Shown here: positions 55,775 through 64,000 of the stretch, piece by piece
How positions within the stretch are numbered: the stretch's first letter is position 1
How the letters are laid out: every line of letters starts with the position of its first letter
DNA from: Candidatus Rifleibacteriota bacterium
GTDB lineage: Bacteria > Muiribacteriota > Ozemobacteria > Ozemobacterales > Ozemobacteraceae
Assembly (NCBI GenBank): GCA_015232575.1
Contig: JADFZL010000001.1
Span: 124,001-188,000, forward strand
Direction of reading: 5' to 3'
Length of the DNA: 64,000 nt
The notes under the pieces: generated by a model
The model's database searches: none
What the model was told of the DNA's origin: nothing
The model's input: only the letters and a program-made list of their open reading frames with translations
Program-made: the position numbers and the translations under genes

Positions 55775-56809
55775 TTAAAATGACTCCATCTCAATGGAAT
55801 TTTCTATTCGCATGTAAGAAGGAAGGCGTTCTTTGAGGGCTTCTACCATCTGTGAGAGGTTTTTTTCTCCCCATTCCTGAAGCCCTATGATGTAATCGAA
55901 GTCATTTCCGAGAAGAGTAACTATGTACGGCGATGGAAATGCCGGTCTTTTAGGTATTTCCATGACGATTCTACGTTCGGAAATATCTATTATTTTTCCG
56001 GTTTCGCCGGACACCCTGACGGTCGGACGTGCCTTCAAAAACAGCCCATCACGCCAGCCTGCATCAGCGGTTACAAGAAAACCTTTTTCCGTCTCTGAAA
56101 GAGGATAACCCCAGAGCTTTATGCTGACTGTTGAAATCATGGGCGGCTCGTGTTGTACCAATCCAAGAATATGATCAGAAATAGTTTTCTGATGTTTGAA
56201 TCTTAACGGAAGAGGGCCCGTTTCAGCACCAAGAATTAACATTGAACGAACTTCCGGAAGATGCCTCGACACGGCACGACTGAGTTGGTCGCATTGCAGT
56301 CTTGTTTTAAAAGGTTCATCAAGGTAAATTCCGACAACTTCAAGCATCGGAAGAGAATGAATTCTTTCCACCAGCGGCAAAAAACCTGTTGGACCTGAAT
56401 CCAGATCAAGATTTCCACCACGCACTCTCAGGAGTATTTTCTGATGTCTTTTAAGAGCCTGGGCTTCGTTCGAAGCGAGTATCGCTTCGCCGATGTGTCC
56501 AATAGCTGGAATAAGCGAATTTCTTATAGCTTCCCGCAAAACTGAGCTGTCATAAGGAGGTGCCAGATAACCAGGAAAACCTGAAATACTTTCAGTCCAT
56601 CTGGGAAACTGCGAACCAGTAATGAATCCGGATATTCCACGTCGAAGAAACTCTGCAAAAAACCGCGGAGCAATGGCCGTCATGATTGGAGAACGTAAAT
56701 CTATGAGAGAATCTGCAATATCGACTCTATCAATGTTTGAAAGCAGTGCTGGAGCATCAAGAATCAGAATTCCCGGGGAATCCCAGGGTGGTTTAATGAT
56801 TTGTTCCAT
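55775..56809 (-). CDS. Alanine-racemase-like protein without the PLP lysine
   Basis: 344 residues. The C-terminal half follows the alanine racemase pattern: a beta domain with WGYP, DGLFLKARPTVRVSGETGKI and VTLLGNDFDYIIG resembling the GxxPVxGxxxMD...LLG series. The N-terminal barrel has ALLSNIDRV and LRVRGGNLDLDSGPTGF. Where racemases have the PLP-lysine segment (VKADAYGHG) this protein reads MTAIAPRFFAEFLRRGI, with no lysine. It is therefore unlikely to be an active PLP racemase. It starts directly after the stop of the PlsC-fusion gene, so it is in the same operon. The assignment is by eye and moderate. Confidence 0.55.
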   Translation of the reverse strand: MEQIIKPPWDSPGILILDAPALLSNIDRVDIADSLIDLRSPIMTAIAPRFFAEFLRRGISGFITGSQFPRWTESISGFPGYLAPPYDSSVLREAIRNSLIPAIGHIGEAILASNEAQALKRHQKILLRVRGGNLDLDSGPTGFLPLVERIHSLPMLEVVGIYLDEPFKTRLQCDQLSRAVSRHLPEVRSMLILGAETGPLPLRFKHQKTISDHILGLVQHEPPMISTVSIKLWGYPLSETEKGFLVTADAGWRDGLFLKARPTVRVSGETGKIIDISERRIVMEIPKRPAFPSPYIVTLLGNDFDYIIGLQEWGEKNLSQMVEALKERLPSYMRIENSIEMESF

Positions 56810-58126
56810 TTACGTTGTCATAATGCCCGATTGATTTTTTTCTGATACTTCAGCAGAATTTGAATTCAAAATATTGTTCTGAGGAATATCCCGGACATCC
56901 ATTCCGGTATAGTTTTTTCCAAGTTCGCAAACTTTTTCGTAAATAATTGTACCAATCTGTTCCTCAGACATTCCGCTTTTCTGAAGCGCCGGAACATCGA
57001 TTACATCTCCAAAAACGAGGTGCAGCTTTACAGGTCTGGGAAAATAACATCCATCAGGCATTAGAAGATGGGTATTAGCAATATACAACGGAACAATCGG
57101 AACACCAAGCTTTGTGGCCATGCGCAAAGCACCCGGTTTGAATGGTCTGACTTTTCCCTCTGGATTTCTTGTCCCTTCTGGAAACAAAGCTAATGGCTGT
57201 CCTTCCTTCAGATATCTGAAGACCATTTTAATTGTACCAGGTTCTGGTTTCTCACGATCAATCGGAAATGCGAAACACTTTCGCAAAAACCAGCTACTGA
57301 ATGGATTTTCAAAGGCTTCCTTTTTAACCATAATGTGAAGAGGCCTGTTAATAGCTGTCCCAATAAAAAAACCATCTATCATGCTTGCATGATTTGCAAC
57401 AACAACCATGGCTTTTTCTGAAGGAATTTTTTCAAGCCCTTCAAATGTCAGACGATTGTAGATTCCGATGAATATCCGAATGAAGGCTTTTACCATAAGA
57501 ACAAAATAATAAGAAGGTTTCGTTTCTGCTATCTTCCCCTCGTTTCCGCCTTTTTTACCAAACACCCATTTGAAAATTCTGAACATGAAAAACACTGCAA
57601 GCAAGCCCGCGAGAACAGGCACCAGAATTGTAAGAACTGTTCCGGAAAACGATAGGATTTCTTCTGTCATGCTTATTACCGGGTTTGCAAGACCGCCAGT
57701 GGTAGCTGTTGAAGTTGCTCTCAATGCAGTTTTTCCGCCATGAACCGTCATGCTTGTTCCACCGCCGAAAATAAAAGCAACAAGTAGAAACACCCATGCA
57801 TATTCGCCTGACTGCGGAATAAGAGAATAGGTAAGAAGCGTAGAAATAGCAAGTTTGATCGGTGCTTCTAGGACATCCAGGACATGATCAACTGCGGGAA
57901 TTTTATCTCCGATAAATTCAACGACTGCCGCTATTGCAAGCGCGATCAGCACGACATCATTTGTCAGCCAGGCAATCGATAGCATGTGCTTGTACACCAC
58001 CAGCCATTCAGGCCCGAATTTCAGAAACAATCCGAGAAGAAGCGGTGGCAAAAACGCCCGAAAACCCGTACAAGCCGAAAGCGAAATCCCCGTCAGAACC
58101 GCGACTGCAATATTCCAGGTATCCAT
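56810..58126 (-). CDS. DUF4126 membrane domain fused to a PlsC-type acyltransferase
   Basis: 438 residues from ATG 58126 (GAGGTG nine bases upstream). Residues 1-190 are a DUF4126-type multi-TM domain (SLSACTGFRAFLPPLLLGL, KIPAVDHVLD, GGKTALRATSTATTGGLANP). Residues ~215-400 are a 1-acylglycerol-3-phosphate acyltransferase: NHASMID (NHx4D catalytic pair), FPIDREKP, FPEGTRNPEG and a final VPIVPLYI strand. It would transfer an acyl group to lysophosphatidate in membrane lipid synthesis; what the DUF4126 part contributes is unknown. First gene of a two-gene operon. Confidence 0.85.
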   Translation of the reverse strand: MDTWNIAVAVLTGISLSACTGFRAFLPPLLLGLFLKFGPEWLVVYKHMLSIAWLTNDVVLIALAIAAVVEFIGDKIPAVDHVLDVLEAPIKLAISTLLTYSLIPQSGEYAWVFLLVAFIFGGGTSMTVHGGKTALRATSTATTGGLANPVISMTEEILSFSGTVLTILVPVLAGLLAVFFMFRIFKWVFGKKGGNEGKIAETKPSYYFVLMVKAFIRIFIGIYNRLTFEGLEKIPSEKAMVVVANHASMIDGFFIGTAINRPLHIMVKKEAFENPFSSWFLRKCFAFPIDREKPEPGTIKMVFRYLKEGQPLALFPEGTRNPEGKVRPFKPGALRMATKLGVPIVPLYIANTHLLMPDGCYFPRPVKLHLVFGDVIDVPALQKSGMSEEQIGTIIYEKVCELGKNYTGMDVRDIPQNNILNSNSAEVSEKNQSGIMTT

Positions 58127-58180
58127 TATAAACTGCACCTCAATGAATTTTCGTATCTACTCAGTAACGCACAAAAAAAA

Positions 58181-58236
58181 CAGAAAAGACAAGATTTTTG
58201 TCCGCAGATTACACAGATTATGCAGATTTTCAAGAA
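58181..58236 (+). repeat. Dispersed intergenic repeat, family A, copy 3
   Basis: AGAAAAGACAAGATTTTTG followed by TCCGCAGATTACACAGATTA and TGCAGATTTTCAAGA. It is a variant of copies 1 and 2 with an extra CAGATTA step. Confidence 0.75.
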
Positions 58237-58298
58237 TAAAGTTAGCTGCTCAATAATTCTGGGTAAGTGCTCGGGAGAAATCTGTTATTCCTCAGGAG

Positions 58299-58325
58299 AG
58301 AACTCCCTTCGTTCGAGATGACAAC
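58299..58325 (+). repeat. Dispersed intergenic repeat, family B, copy 3 (partial)
   Basis: ACTCCCTTCGTTCGAGATGA then CAACA matches the TCCCTTCGGTCGA(A/G)ATGACA end of copies 1 and 2. It lies just downstream of the orphan antitoxin gene, where a toxin gene would be expected. Confidence 0.6.
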
Positions 58326-58335
58326 ACACCACGTA

Positions 58336-58527
58336 TCATAATTGGTCCTTAATTGTCTCTTCAGCCCAATCCATTGCTTCAAATTCTCTCTCTTTGTCAT
58401 TTGCCATTTTTTCATATTCTTTTTCCCAAGTTTTATCAAGAACATGTGGCCGAAGAGTGCTACCAATTATTTGATGAAGCTTTTCATAAATATCTGAATG
58501 AACTGTTGTTGTAATTTTTTTTTTCAC
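58336..58527 (-). CDS. Ribbon-helix-helix antitoxin-like protein, no toxin gene
   Basis: 63 residues from GTG 58527, with AGGAGA seven bases upstream and a promoter further out. VKKKITTTVHSDIYEKLHQI is an RHH strand-helix start; the acidic tail (EREFEAMDWAEETIKDQL) resembles antitoxins that precede MazF-type toxins (EAEALEWAE...). No toxin follows: the next 200 bp hold only repeats. A run of ten A residues at the start codon region (58515-58524) could slip. Confidence 0.68.
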   Translation of the reverse strand: MKKKITTTVHSDIYEKLHQIIGSTLRPHVLDKTWEKEYEKMANDKEREFEAMDWAEETIKDQL

Positions 58528-58555
58528 TTGAAAATCTCCTGCACCATACACTATA

Positions 58556-58584
58556 CGTATAACACTTTTAAAAAAAATTATCAA
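58556..58584 (-). promoter_or_regulatory. Promoter of the orphan RHH gene
   Basis: Minus strand -35 TTGATA (58584-58579), 17-bp spacer, -10 TATACG (58561-58556). A short palindrome TATACGTATA overlaps the -10 element and is a plausible RHH operator. Confidence 0.55.
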
Positions 58585-58687
58585 TTGTGAAGCGAGTAAA
58601 ATCGAGCTCTGTGAAAACAAACGCGTGTTAAGTATTTTGAAAAATAATGCCGAAGTATTAAGGAGAAAATCAATTTCGGAGAATAAT

Positions 58688-58759
58688 GTGTATATTTTCT
58701 GGATGTTTGTTGTTTTTACAATAATTCTGGCAATAAGGGAGTCAAGACACCATGGCTAG
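58688..58759 (+). CDS. Tiny hydrophobic ORF 1 (23 residues)
   Basis: GTG start with CGGAG six bases upstream, encoding MYIFWMFVVFTIILAIRESR then HHG. This is a single possible TM helix followed by a basic end. It overlaps the start of the next tiny ORF by 8 bp (58752-58759). Support is the ribosome site, hydrophobicity and coupling only. Confidence 0.4.
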   Translation: MYIFWMFVVFTIILAIRESRHHG

Positions 58760-58823
58760 ACAAATGATTCTTTTCGTTCTCGTATCAATGTTCTGGGCAT
58801 CAATTCTTTCTGGATGCATGTAA
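58752..58823 (+). CDS. Tiny lipoprotein-like ORF 2 (23 residues)
   Basis: ATG start, with a GGGAG ten or so bases upstream, encoding MARQMILFVLVSMFWASILS then GCM. The hydrophobic stretch ends in a lipobox-like LSGC one residue before the stop, so lipidation and cleavage would leave only two residues. It could be a lysis- or entericidin-like peptide, a leader, or chance. It is convergent with the giant protein gene. Confidence 0.42.
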   Translation: MARQMILFVLVSMFWASILSGCM

Positions 58824-58839
58824 AAGAAATTTAAACTCA

Positions 58840-61800
58840 TTATGGAAGATCGAGAGTTGTTTCGCCCATAAACAGACCGGCTGTCGTTCCGGAAAATATT
58901 CTTCTCTCGCCCCATCCACCGGGGCTCAGGCTGAATGAGTTTATCGTTGTGTGACCTTCAAGCCCTGATTTTATCTGTTTCCATGACACACCCGCATCCG
59001 GAGATCTATAAAGGCCAGATTCAGTGCCTATGTAGACATTAACCGTATTAATCGGATCTATCAGAACTCCCCGGATATTTACAAGGGTGTTTGTACCATT
59101 CATCTTTGTCCAGGTATTTCCATCATCTGTGGTTCGATAAATTCCATCATTTTTTCCTGCCCAGACAGTCGTTGGTGTATTTGGGTCAACTGCCATTGAG
59201 AGAACCACACCACCAAGATTTTTTATAGTATATGGAATAGCCAACCACTTTCCAGCCAATGTCACAGATGTTGGAAAAGCAGGCGGCGGTGTTCCGACAT
59301 ACGGTGCAGAATATGACTCTGCAACATATTCGCCCGTTCGACATGAGTTAAATCTCAAATATCCGCTGTAAAAAACATCCGGGTTTGTTGAAATAAGATA
59401 ATTACTGACTCCGGCATATAGTACTTCAGGGTTTTTTGGATCAAGTGCCAGGCAGTTTATCTGAACTGTTCCTGATGCAGAAAAGGTTGCAACAGTTGGA
59501 GCCTGAAAAGTATAAGTTGCCGGATCCTGGTAAATTGATATGGCAGGCTGATAAACAACTGAAGTCATTCGCTGTCTGTCGTCATACAAAGTGCCACTGT
59601 ATTTGTATTGTCCAGCATCCCAGATATATCTTATTATTCCCTGATTCTTGGCAGCCACATATAAATATCTGTCATCGAGCTGATCAATAGCAACACCCGA
59701 AATAATTTTTGCAACAGAATCGTCATATCTTACTGTTCTGGAAAAAGTTAAACCAGACTGTTCATTGTAAACAATTCCTGTTCTGGTCGAACCTGGAAGA
59801 TCAAGATTAACAAAGTTTCTTCCACTGTCAGTTGATACAAACAGACCACCTAAAGTACCAGCAACAATACGCTCTGGGTTCTGCCTGCTCATTGCAATTG
59901 AATTGATAAGATACTTTGCTCCATTGCCAATACTTGTTGAAAAAAGATTTCCAGCGCCTGTCCAAGATATATTCTTCCAGTCGCCCAAAGGAGCAGCATC
60001 AACGGACGCATAATAGAATCCATTACCGTCTGTTCCGCAATACAGATTTTTTGTTCCAGCAGCAGAGGTTGTCTGGTCAATAATAATGCAGTTTATTGAA
60101 AAAGTAGCATTCGTATCAGCGATTAAGCTCTTTGAGCGGCTTGTCCAGAAATCGGGAAGATAGATGCTGCATGAACCGGAAACAGTCGGAAATTGATTAC
60201 TCACTGCTTTAAGATAGACTGGTCTTTTAATGAGATTGTCAGGAGAATAATATTTTCCGGTGGTATCGACTGTGCCATAATTTGAACTTCCACCCTCAAT
60301 ATTTTCAACCATCCATTTAACGGTCATATTCTGACCTGGTTTAAGGTTTTTCACTTCGGCAAAAAATTGAATTGTTCCCACCTCAAGAGTAGCGGTTGCT
60401 TCAGTTGCAACTCTCCCTGAAATAGCGTTGTATCCTTCGTAAATACGAACTTCTACCGGTGATAGAAGTGTAATTGTCGCAACCGAAAAACTATTCGAAT
60501 CTTCCTGGCTGACAGCTCGAATATTTACATATTTCAGAGAAATATCATTGTTAGGGAAAGTTGCAGGCGGAGTATAAACGCCGGCAGTGGTAATACTCCC
60601 GTCACTCCACTTTGTTGCTGCGCCTGCAGGAGTCCAGGTCGTGGTTGCTGAATTTTTGTATTCCCACTTAACCTGAGTTGTAGAAGCGTTTTCAACTGTA
60701 TGAGAAAAGATAAGAGTGGCTGAAGTTCCAACCCATATTTCTTCAGAAAGTGGCGACACAGAAACGCTTATAGCTGAAGTATAAGTTATTGAAGCGGTCG
60801 AAGTAATATTGGCCGAGGCTGTGGCGGAATAATAGCTCGTACTTACCCATGAATCACCCGTGGGATATTCATTTGGCGGATATACGGTAACCCTGTGAGA
60901 AGGTGAATTAGTTGTTTTTGTAGTTTGAGTTTTTTCAGCATCAAAAAAAGAATTTTTTGCAGTCCAGGTCATTGTATTGGCAACTTCAGACGGATAGGCG
61001 TCCAGATTTTTTCCTTCTCCTCTGACGCGCATTTCCAGGGATGAAGGAATTAAATTTATGTACGGTCCGGAATTAACTCTCAGTGTTGCTGTTGCAGTCT
61101 TTGATGGGTCCTGTCTTGATAATACAGTCAGTATTACCGGATTAGTAGCCGGAACAGACGAAGGTGCAGTATAAGTTACCGTTGCAAGCGTATGCGAACC
61201 TATCTGTACTGGATTCGTAATTGTCTGAATTCCACCATACGGACTATTTGGATTCAAAACAACGGTTCCGGCGTCAGATGAGTACCAGAAGGTTGCAAGC
61301 AACTGAGTCGAACTTCCAACTGAAATATTCAGATCTGAAGGAGAAACAGTAACGTAGACATCTGTCACCAGGGATATGACAACCTCATCAAAAATGGACG
61401 AATTGTCGGGCAGATATGCTCTTATCGTAATCTTTTTCTCTTCTTCGATAAGAGAAGGAGCAGTATACTTTCCGGTAATTGTGTCAAGAACACCTAATCT
61501 GGGAGACCAATCCCAGCGGACTTCACCGGAAATATTTTTCTGAGTTGCTGTAAACTGCTGCGTCTGATTAGCATGAAGTGGTTGAATATCACGCGGACTA
61601 ACTGTGAGCATCGGGCCCTGAACATCAAGCGTAATTATCTGAAAAGGTGTTGTATTGCCGACTTTATCGGAAGTTTTGTACCAGATGTTATACGCTCCGC
61701 TTCTGTTATTGAACGAATCAAATGAAAATGGAACAGGCGCAACTGGAGACGACTTCTCAATAAATACCGAAGGTGCAGGGCTTCCGGCTGTGGCAAGCTG

Positions 61801-64000
61801 ATATGTAACAGTTGCAGTACTCGCATCTTTAATATCAAAGTGAAGATAGACAGGCAGAGAACCGACGCCAACACTATCAATTGAAGAAGAATTCACTGAC
61901 GGACTTAATCTGAAAGTTGCGGTATTACTTGCCGGAGCCGTGTTTCTTACCTGAACTGCAGCCTGAACAGTTTCAGATTCAATACCATCGCTTCCGGGGT
62001 TCTTGAATTTCGCGTAAATTGTTCTTTGAAGAGCACCTGTCTGTACTATCGGAAAAACATAAGTAGACCTGAAAGGAGTCCAGCCGATGCTATTTCTTAC
62101 TGCGCCGAGATCTTCTGAAACAATCATGTCAGAAGCTCCCTCAGCCCAGATATCGAGATTGACAAAGTTGCTGTTTAATGGCTGAGAATCACGTGTTGAT
62201 ATTGATGCTGAAGCCGGACCAACTGCCAGAATGCTATCCTGTGCATAAAAATATTCACCGACTGAATTGAGAAATCTAGCATAGACAGTTCTGCTGCCCG
62301 CCTGAAAAGGAAGACTGTATGAAACTCTCGCCGGGGCAGTCGGCGTTGCGGTCGAGAATGATCCGTCATTTGAGAGCCACATTATCGACTGACCCGGAGC
62401 TGTCACATAAATCAGCACACTCGAATTGTATGTCAACGGATCTCCGTTGTTAATGGCTATCGTCGGTGCAAGGCTCGTTACAGTATGTGGTATCGAAGCA
62501 ATGAATTCAACGGAAACCTCACTGCTGTCAACTCCGCCTGAATTTCGAAACTTTGCCCAGACAGTATGTTTCCCCTGATAATCGCCGATAGTAAATGTTT
62601 TTCGTATATTGTAGGGCTGAAAAAGGGAACTATCAATCAGGCTGTTGTAGTTTTCTGTAAGCAGCATCTGTTGAGCATTCATGCAAAACAGGCTCAAATT
62701 GACATTTGTTGATGCAACCGGGGCAGAATCTACCAGGGAAATAGTCGGACTTGACGGGCCAATTACCTGAATTGAATCTGATGCAAAAAGAAAAAATCCC
62801 CCCGGAAATTCGAAGCGTCCATACACAACCTGCTCACCAGAAGTTCGCGAAAGTTGCCATGACATTGAAGATACGAATTCAATATCAGAAGCAGTCTGAA
62901 AATTCTGATTTTGTGAAAGCCTTAATCTCAGAGCACCTGAGGCTATAAAATCAAGATGGGCTGAAATATTTTCAGTTGTAGGATCTCCGCCGTTAATGCG
63001 CAGAACCGGCGTCTCAGAAGCCGGAGTTATTGCATAGATGCTTTTCGAAATTATACTGGTCGAATTAGTCGCAGCATCAAAATATTTCACATAAACAGTC
63101 TGTGTTCCATAAGAGCCAAGAGTCCAGTCTTTTTTTGTGGAATATTTTTCACTCTGAGCGCCTGAAAAGTCAGAAGAATTTGAAATAATCATGTTTTCAG
63201 CGCCTTCCGCAGACAATGCCAGAGAAACATTTAGGGATGTTGTTTCAAGCACATTGCCATTTATTGAAAGACTGGCATTCTGAGGCGGAATTGTATCAAC
63301 TGTTAATGACGCGGAAATTGGTCCATAATAGTTTCCATATCTGTCAAGGAACCTCGCATAAACTGTTTTAAGACCATCTTCACTGCTGTTGCTCCAGCTT
63401 AAGCTCCATGGAAATGAAGAAACATAATTCAGCCACGGAAGACTCGAAGAAAAAGTTGAAACATCGTTCACAATCTGCATATATATCGGTGCTTTGCCGG
63501 CTGCAAAGGAAAGATTAACCAGTGGAGAATTTGAATATTTTGCTCCCTGATTCACCTTCATCGTGACCACCGGACCACCGCGGTCAATGTCTATCTGTGC
63601 TGAAAATATTTCTTCAGGGTCCGCATTGCCGCCTTTAAACTGGACATATATTCTCTTTATCCCATCATCACCCTGGAATGTCCATTTTCGGCTTTCCACA
63701 TAGTATTCCCAATAAGCCCCTGAAAAAGAAGATGATTCCGAAATTCGAACATGAGAAGCACCCGGATAATAAAATGTCAGAGTAACTTCACTTTTATTTG
63801 TTGCAGCTGCTCCGCCTTCTATCCATACACCGATATAACCAGATTTTGTTCCGGAAAAAAGAATCGAATCATAAATTACCGGTGAAAGATTTCCGAAAGA
63901 ATCTCTGAATTGAACATAAACACGCCTTGTGCCCGGCTCTTTAGAAAGTGAAATTTGACGGTAATTTGAGAATGGCTCCCAATAGGAACCTGAAAAATCT
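58840..64000 (-). CDS. C-terminal part of a giant extracellular repeat protein (5' end outside window)
   Basis: The frame is open from the right edge to the TAA at 58842-58840, so at least 1719 residues are visible; GTG 63699 is not the start because the same repeat pattern continues upstream. First come about eight ~95-residue Ig-like repeats (anchor TVYA(K/R)F.(D/N)..GN; strands NVSLSLSA.GA..M.IS). Next, several Big-like modules (LTVSPRDIQPLHANQTQQFT, YVTVSPSDLNISVGSSTQLL). Last, a C-terminal Asp-box/BNR propeller of Ycf48 type (GLFVSTDSGRNFVNL, GIYRTTDDGNTWTKM, GLYRSPDAGVSWKQI). This is typical of large secreted or surface proteins for adhesion or carbohydrate binding; no C-terminal anchor or sorting signal is visible. 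Confidence 0.88.
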   Translation of the reverse strand, partial: DFSGSYWEPFSNYRQISLSKEPGTRRVYVQFRDSFGNLSPVIYDSILFSGTKSGYIGVWIEGGAAATNKSEVTLTFYYPGASHVRISESSSFSGAYWEYYVESRKWTFQGDDGIKRIYVQFKGGNADPEEIFSAQIDIDRGGPVVTMKVNQGAKYSNSPLVNLSFAAGKAPIYMQIVNDVSTFSSSLPWLNYVSSFPWSLSWSNSSEDGLKTVYARFLDRYGNYYGPISASLTVDTIPPQNASLSINGNVLETTSLNVSLALSAEGAENMIISNSSDFSGAQSEKYSTKKDWTLGSYGTQTVYVKYFDAATNSTSIISKSIYAITPASETPVLRINGGDPTTENISAHLDFIASGALRLRLSQNQNFQTASDIEFVSSMSWQLSRTSGEQVVYGRFEFPGGFFLFASDSIQVIGPSSPTISLVDSAPVASTNVNLSLFCMNAQQMLLTENYNSLIDSSLFQPYNIRKTFTIGDYQGKHTVWAKFRNSGGVDSSEVSVEFIASIPHTVTSLAPTIAINNGDPLTYNSSVLIYVTAPGQSIMWLSNDGSFSTATPTAPARVSYSLPFQAGSRTVYARFLNSVGEYFYAQDSILAVGPASASISTRDSQPLNSNFVNLDIWAEGASDMIVSEDLGAVRNSIGWTPFRSTYVFPIVQTGALQRTIYAKFKNPGSDGIESETVQAAVQVRNTAPASNTATFRLSPSVNSSSIDSVGVGSLPVYLHFDIKDASTATVTYQLATAGSPAPSVFIEKSSPVAPVPFSFDSFNNRSGAYNIWYKTSDKVGNTTPFQIITLDVQGPMLTVSPRDIQPLHANQTQQFTATQKNISGEVRWDWSPRLGVLDTITGKYTAPSLIEEEKKITIRAYLPDNSSIFDEVVISLVTDVYVTVSPSDLNISVGSSTQLLATFWYSSDAGTVVLNPNSPYGGIQTITNPVQIGSHTLATVTYTAPSSVPATNPVILTVLSRQDPSKTATATLRVNSGPYINLIPSSLEMRVRGEGKNLDAYPSEVANTMTWTAKNSFFDAEKTQTTKTTNSPSHRVTVYPPNEYPTGDSWVSTSYYSATASANITSTASITYTSAISVSVSPLSEEIWVGTSATLIFSHTVENASTTQVKWEYKNSATTTWTPAGAATKWSDGSITTAGVYTPPATFPNNDISLKYVNIRAVSQEDSNSFSVATITLLSPVEVRIYEGYNAISGRVATEATATLEVGTIQFFAEVKNLKPGQNMTVKWMVENIEGGSSNYGTVDTTGKYYSPDNLIKRPVYLKAVSNQFPTVSGSCSIYLPDFWTSRSKSLIADTNATFSINCIIIDQTTSAAGTKNLYCGTDGNGFYYASVDAAPLGDWKNISWTGAGNLFSTSIGNGAKYLINSIAMSRQNPERIVAGTLGGLFVSTDSGRNFVNLDLPGSTRTGIVYNEQSGLTFSRTVRYDDSVAKIISGVAIDQLDDRYLYVAAKNQGIIRYIWDAGQYKYSGTLYDDRQRMTSVVYQPAISIYQDPATYTFQAPTVATFSASGTVQINCLALDPKNPEVLYAGVSNYLISTNPDVFYSGYLRFNSCRTGEYVAESYSAPYVGTPPPAFPTSVTLAGKWLAIPYTIKNLGGVVLSMAVDPNTPTTVWAGKNDGIYRTTDDGNTWTKMNGTNTLVNIRGVLIDPINTVNVYIGTESGLYRSPDAGVSWKQIKSGLEGHTTINSFSLSPGGWGERRIFSGTTAGLFMGETTLDLP

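Noticed and set aside
55594-55836. 80-residue plus-strand frame between the VWA and racemase-like genes
   Set aside because: It overlaps the racemase-like gene and runs through a family B repeat; no ribosome site or recognisable product.

Overview
The window is 64 kb of AT-rich bacterial chromosome. It carries single-copy housekeeping genes (rpoB, rpoC, rplM, rpsI, truA, parB), so it is not a plasmid or phage. The wider content is many secreted or TPR proteins, SpoIIE/PP2C phosphatases, GGDEF and HD-GYP proteins, a VWA protein carrying a type-II-pseudopilin-like domain, and lipobox or signal peptides. This suits a deep-branching environmental bacterium. Candidatus Riflebacteria/Ozemobacteria is my best guess from gene style only, with low confidence.

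Region 1 (1-23280, + strand). The tail of a membrane-anchored protein is followed by parB and an MBL-fold hydrolase. Next come four back-to-back genes of 1189, 1124, 495 and about 1499 codons (2345-15271). Their products resemble no family I can name. The first begins with a degenerate MinD/BioD-like ATPase head; the rest is Phe/Ser/Lys/Asn-rich and has no signal peptide or membrane segments. A good sigma70-type promoter (15281-15309) then opens a signalling operon: a PP2C phosphatase, a coiled-coil protein whose C-terminal half resembles the giant proteins in style, a 20-repeat TPR protein, and a four-TM HAMP-SpoIIE phosphatase. This stretch is the best candidate for an undescribed system, possibly a phosphatase-controlled cytoplasmic assembly; that function is inference.

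Region 2 (23281-32204). On the minus strand, a STAS domain protein and a GAF-GGDEF protein converge on the SpoIIE operon, and a secreted protein lies beyond them. On the plus strand there is a TPR / HD-GYP / unknown operon, followed by cytidine deaminase (minus), a PIN-toxin remnant with its small partner, and an Rpn-family nuclease with a short tandem repeat. Intergenic spaces carry dispersed repeats.

Region 3 (32205-44684, minus strand). This is the information-processing block: rpoB, rpoC, a zinc-ribbon protein, truA, rplM, rpsI. RpoC is 2040 residues because about 680 residues are inserted in the trigger loop. A 72-bp tandem repeat sits between the zinc-ribbon gene and truA.

Region 4 (44981-58620) is accessory: a winged-helix protein, secreted TPR and small membrane proteins, an orphan ribbon-helix-helix antitoxin at the head of an ECF transporter EcfA-EcfT operon, a sialate O-acetylesterase, a VIT-VWA-pseudopilin fusion, an alanine-racemase-like protein that appears to lack the PLP lysine, a DUF4126-PlsC fusion, and a second orphan antitoxin.

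Region 5 (58688-64000) has two tiny overlapping hydrophobic ORFs and the 3' part of a giant repeat-rich protein (Ig-like repeats, Big-like modules, BNR/Asp-box propeller) that runs off the right edge. I found no tRNA, rRNA, CRISPR array or intact insertion sequence.
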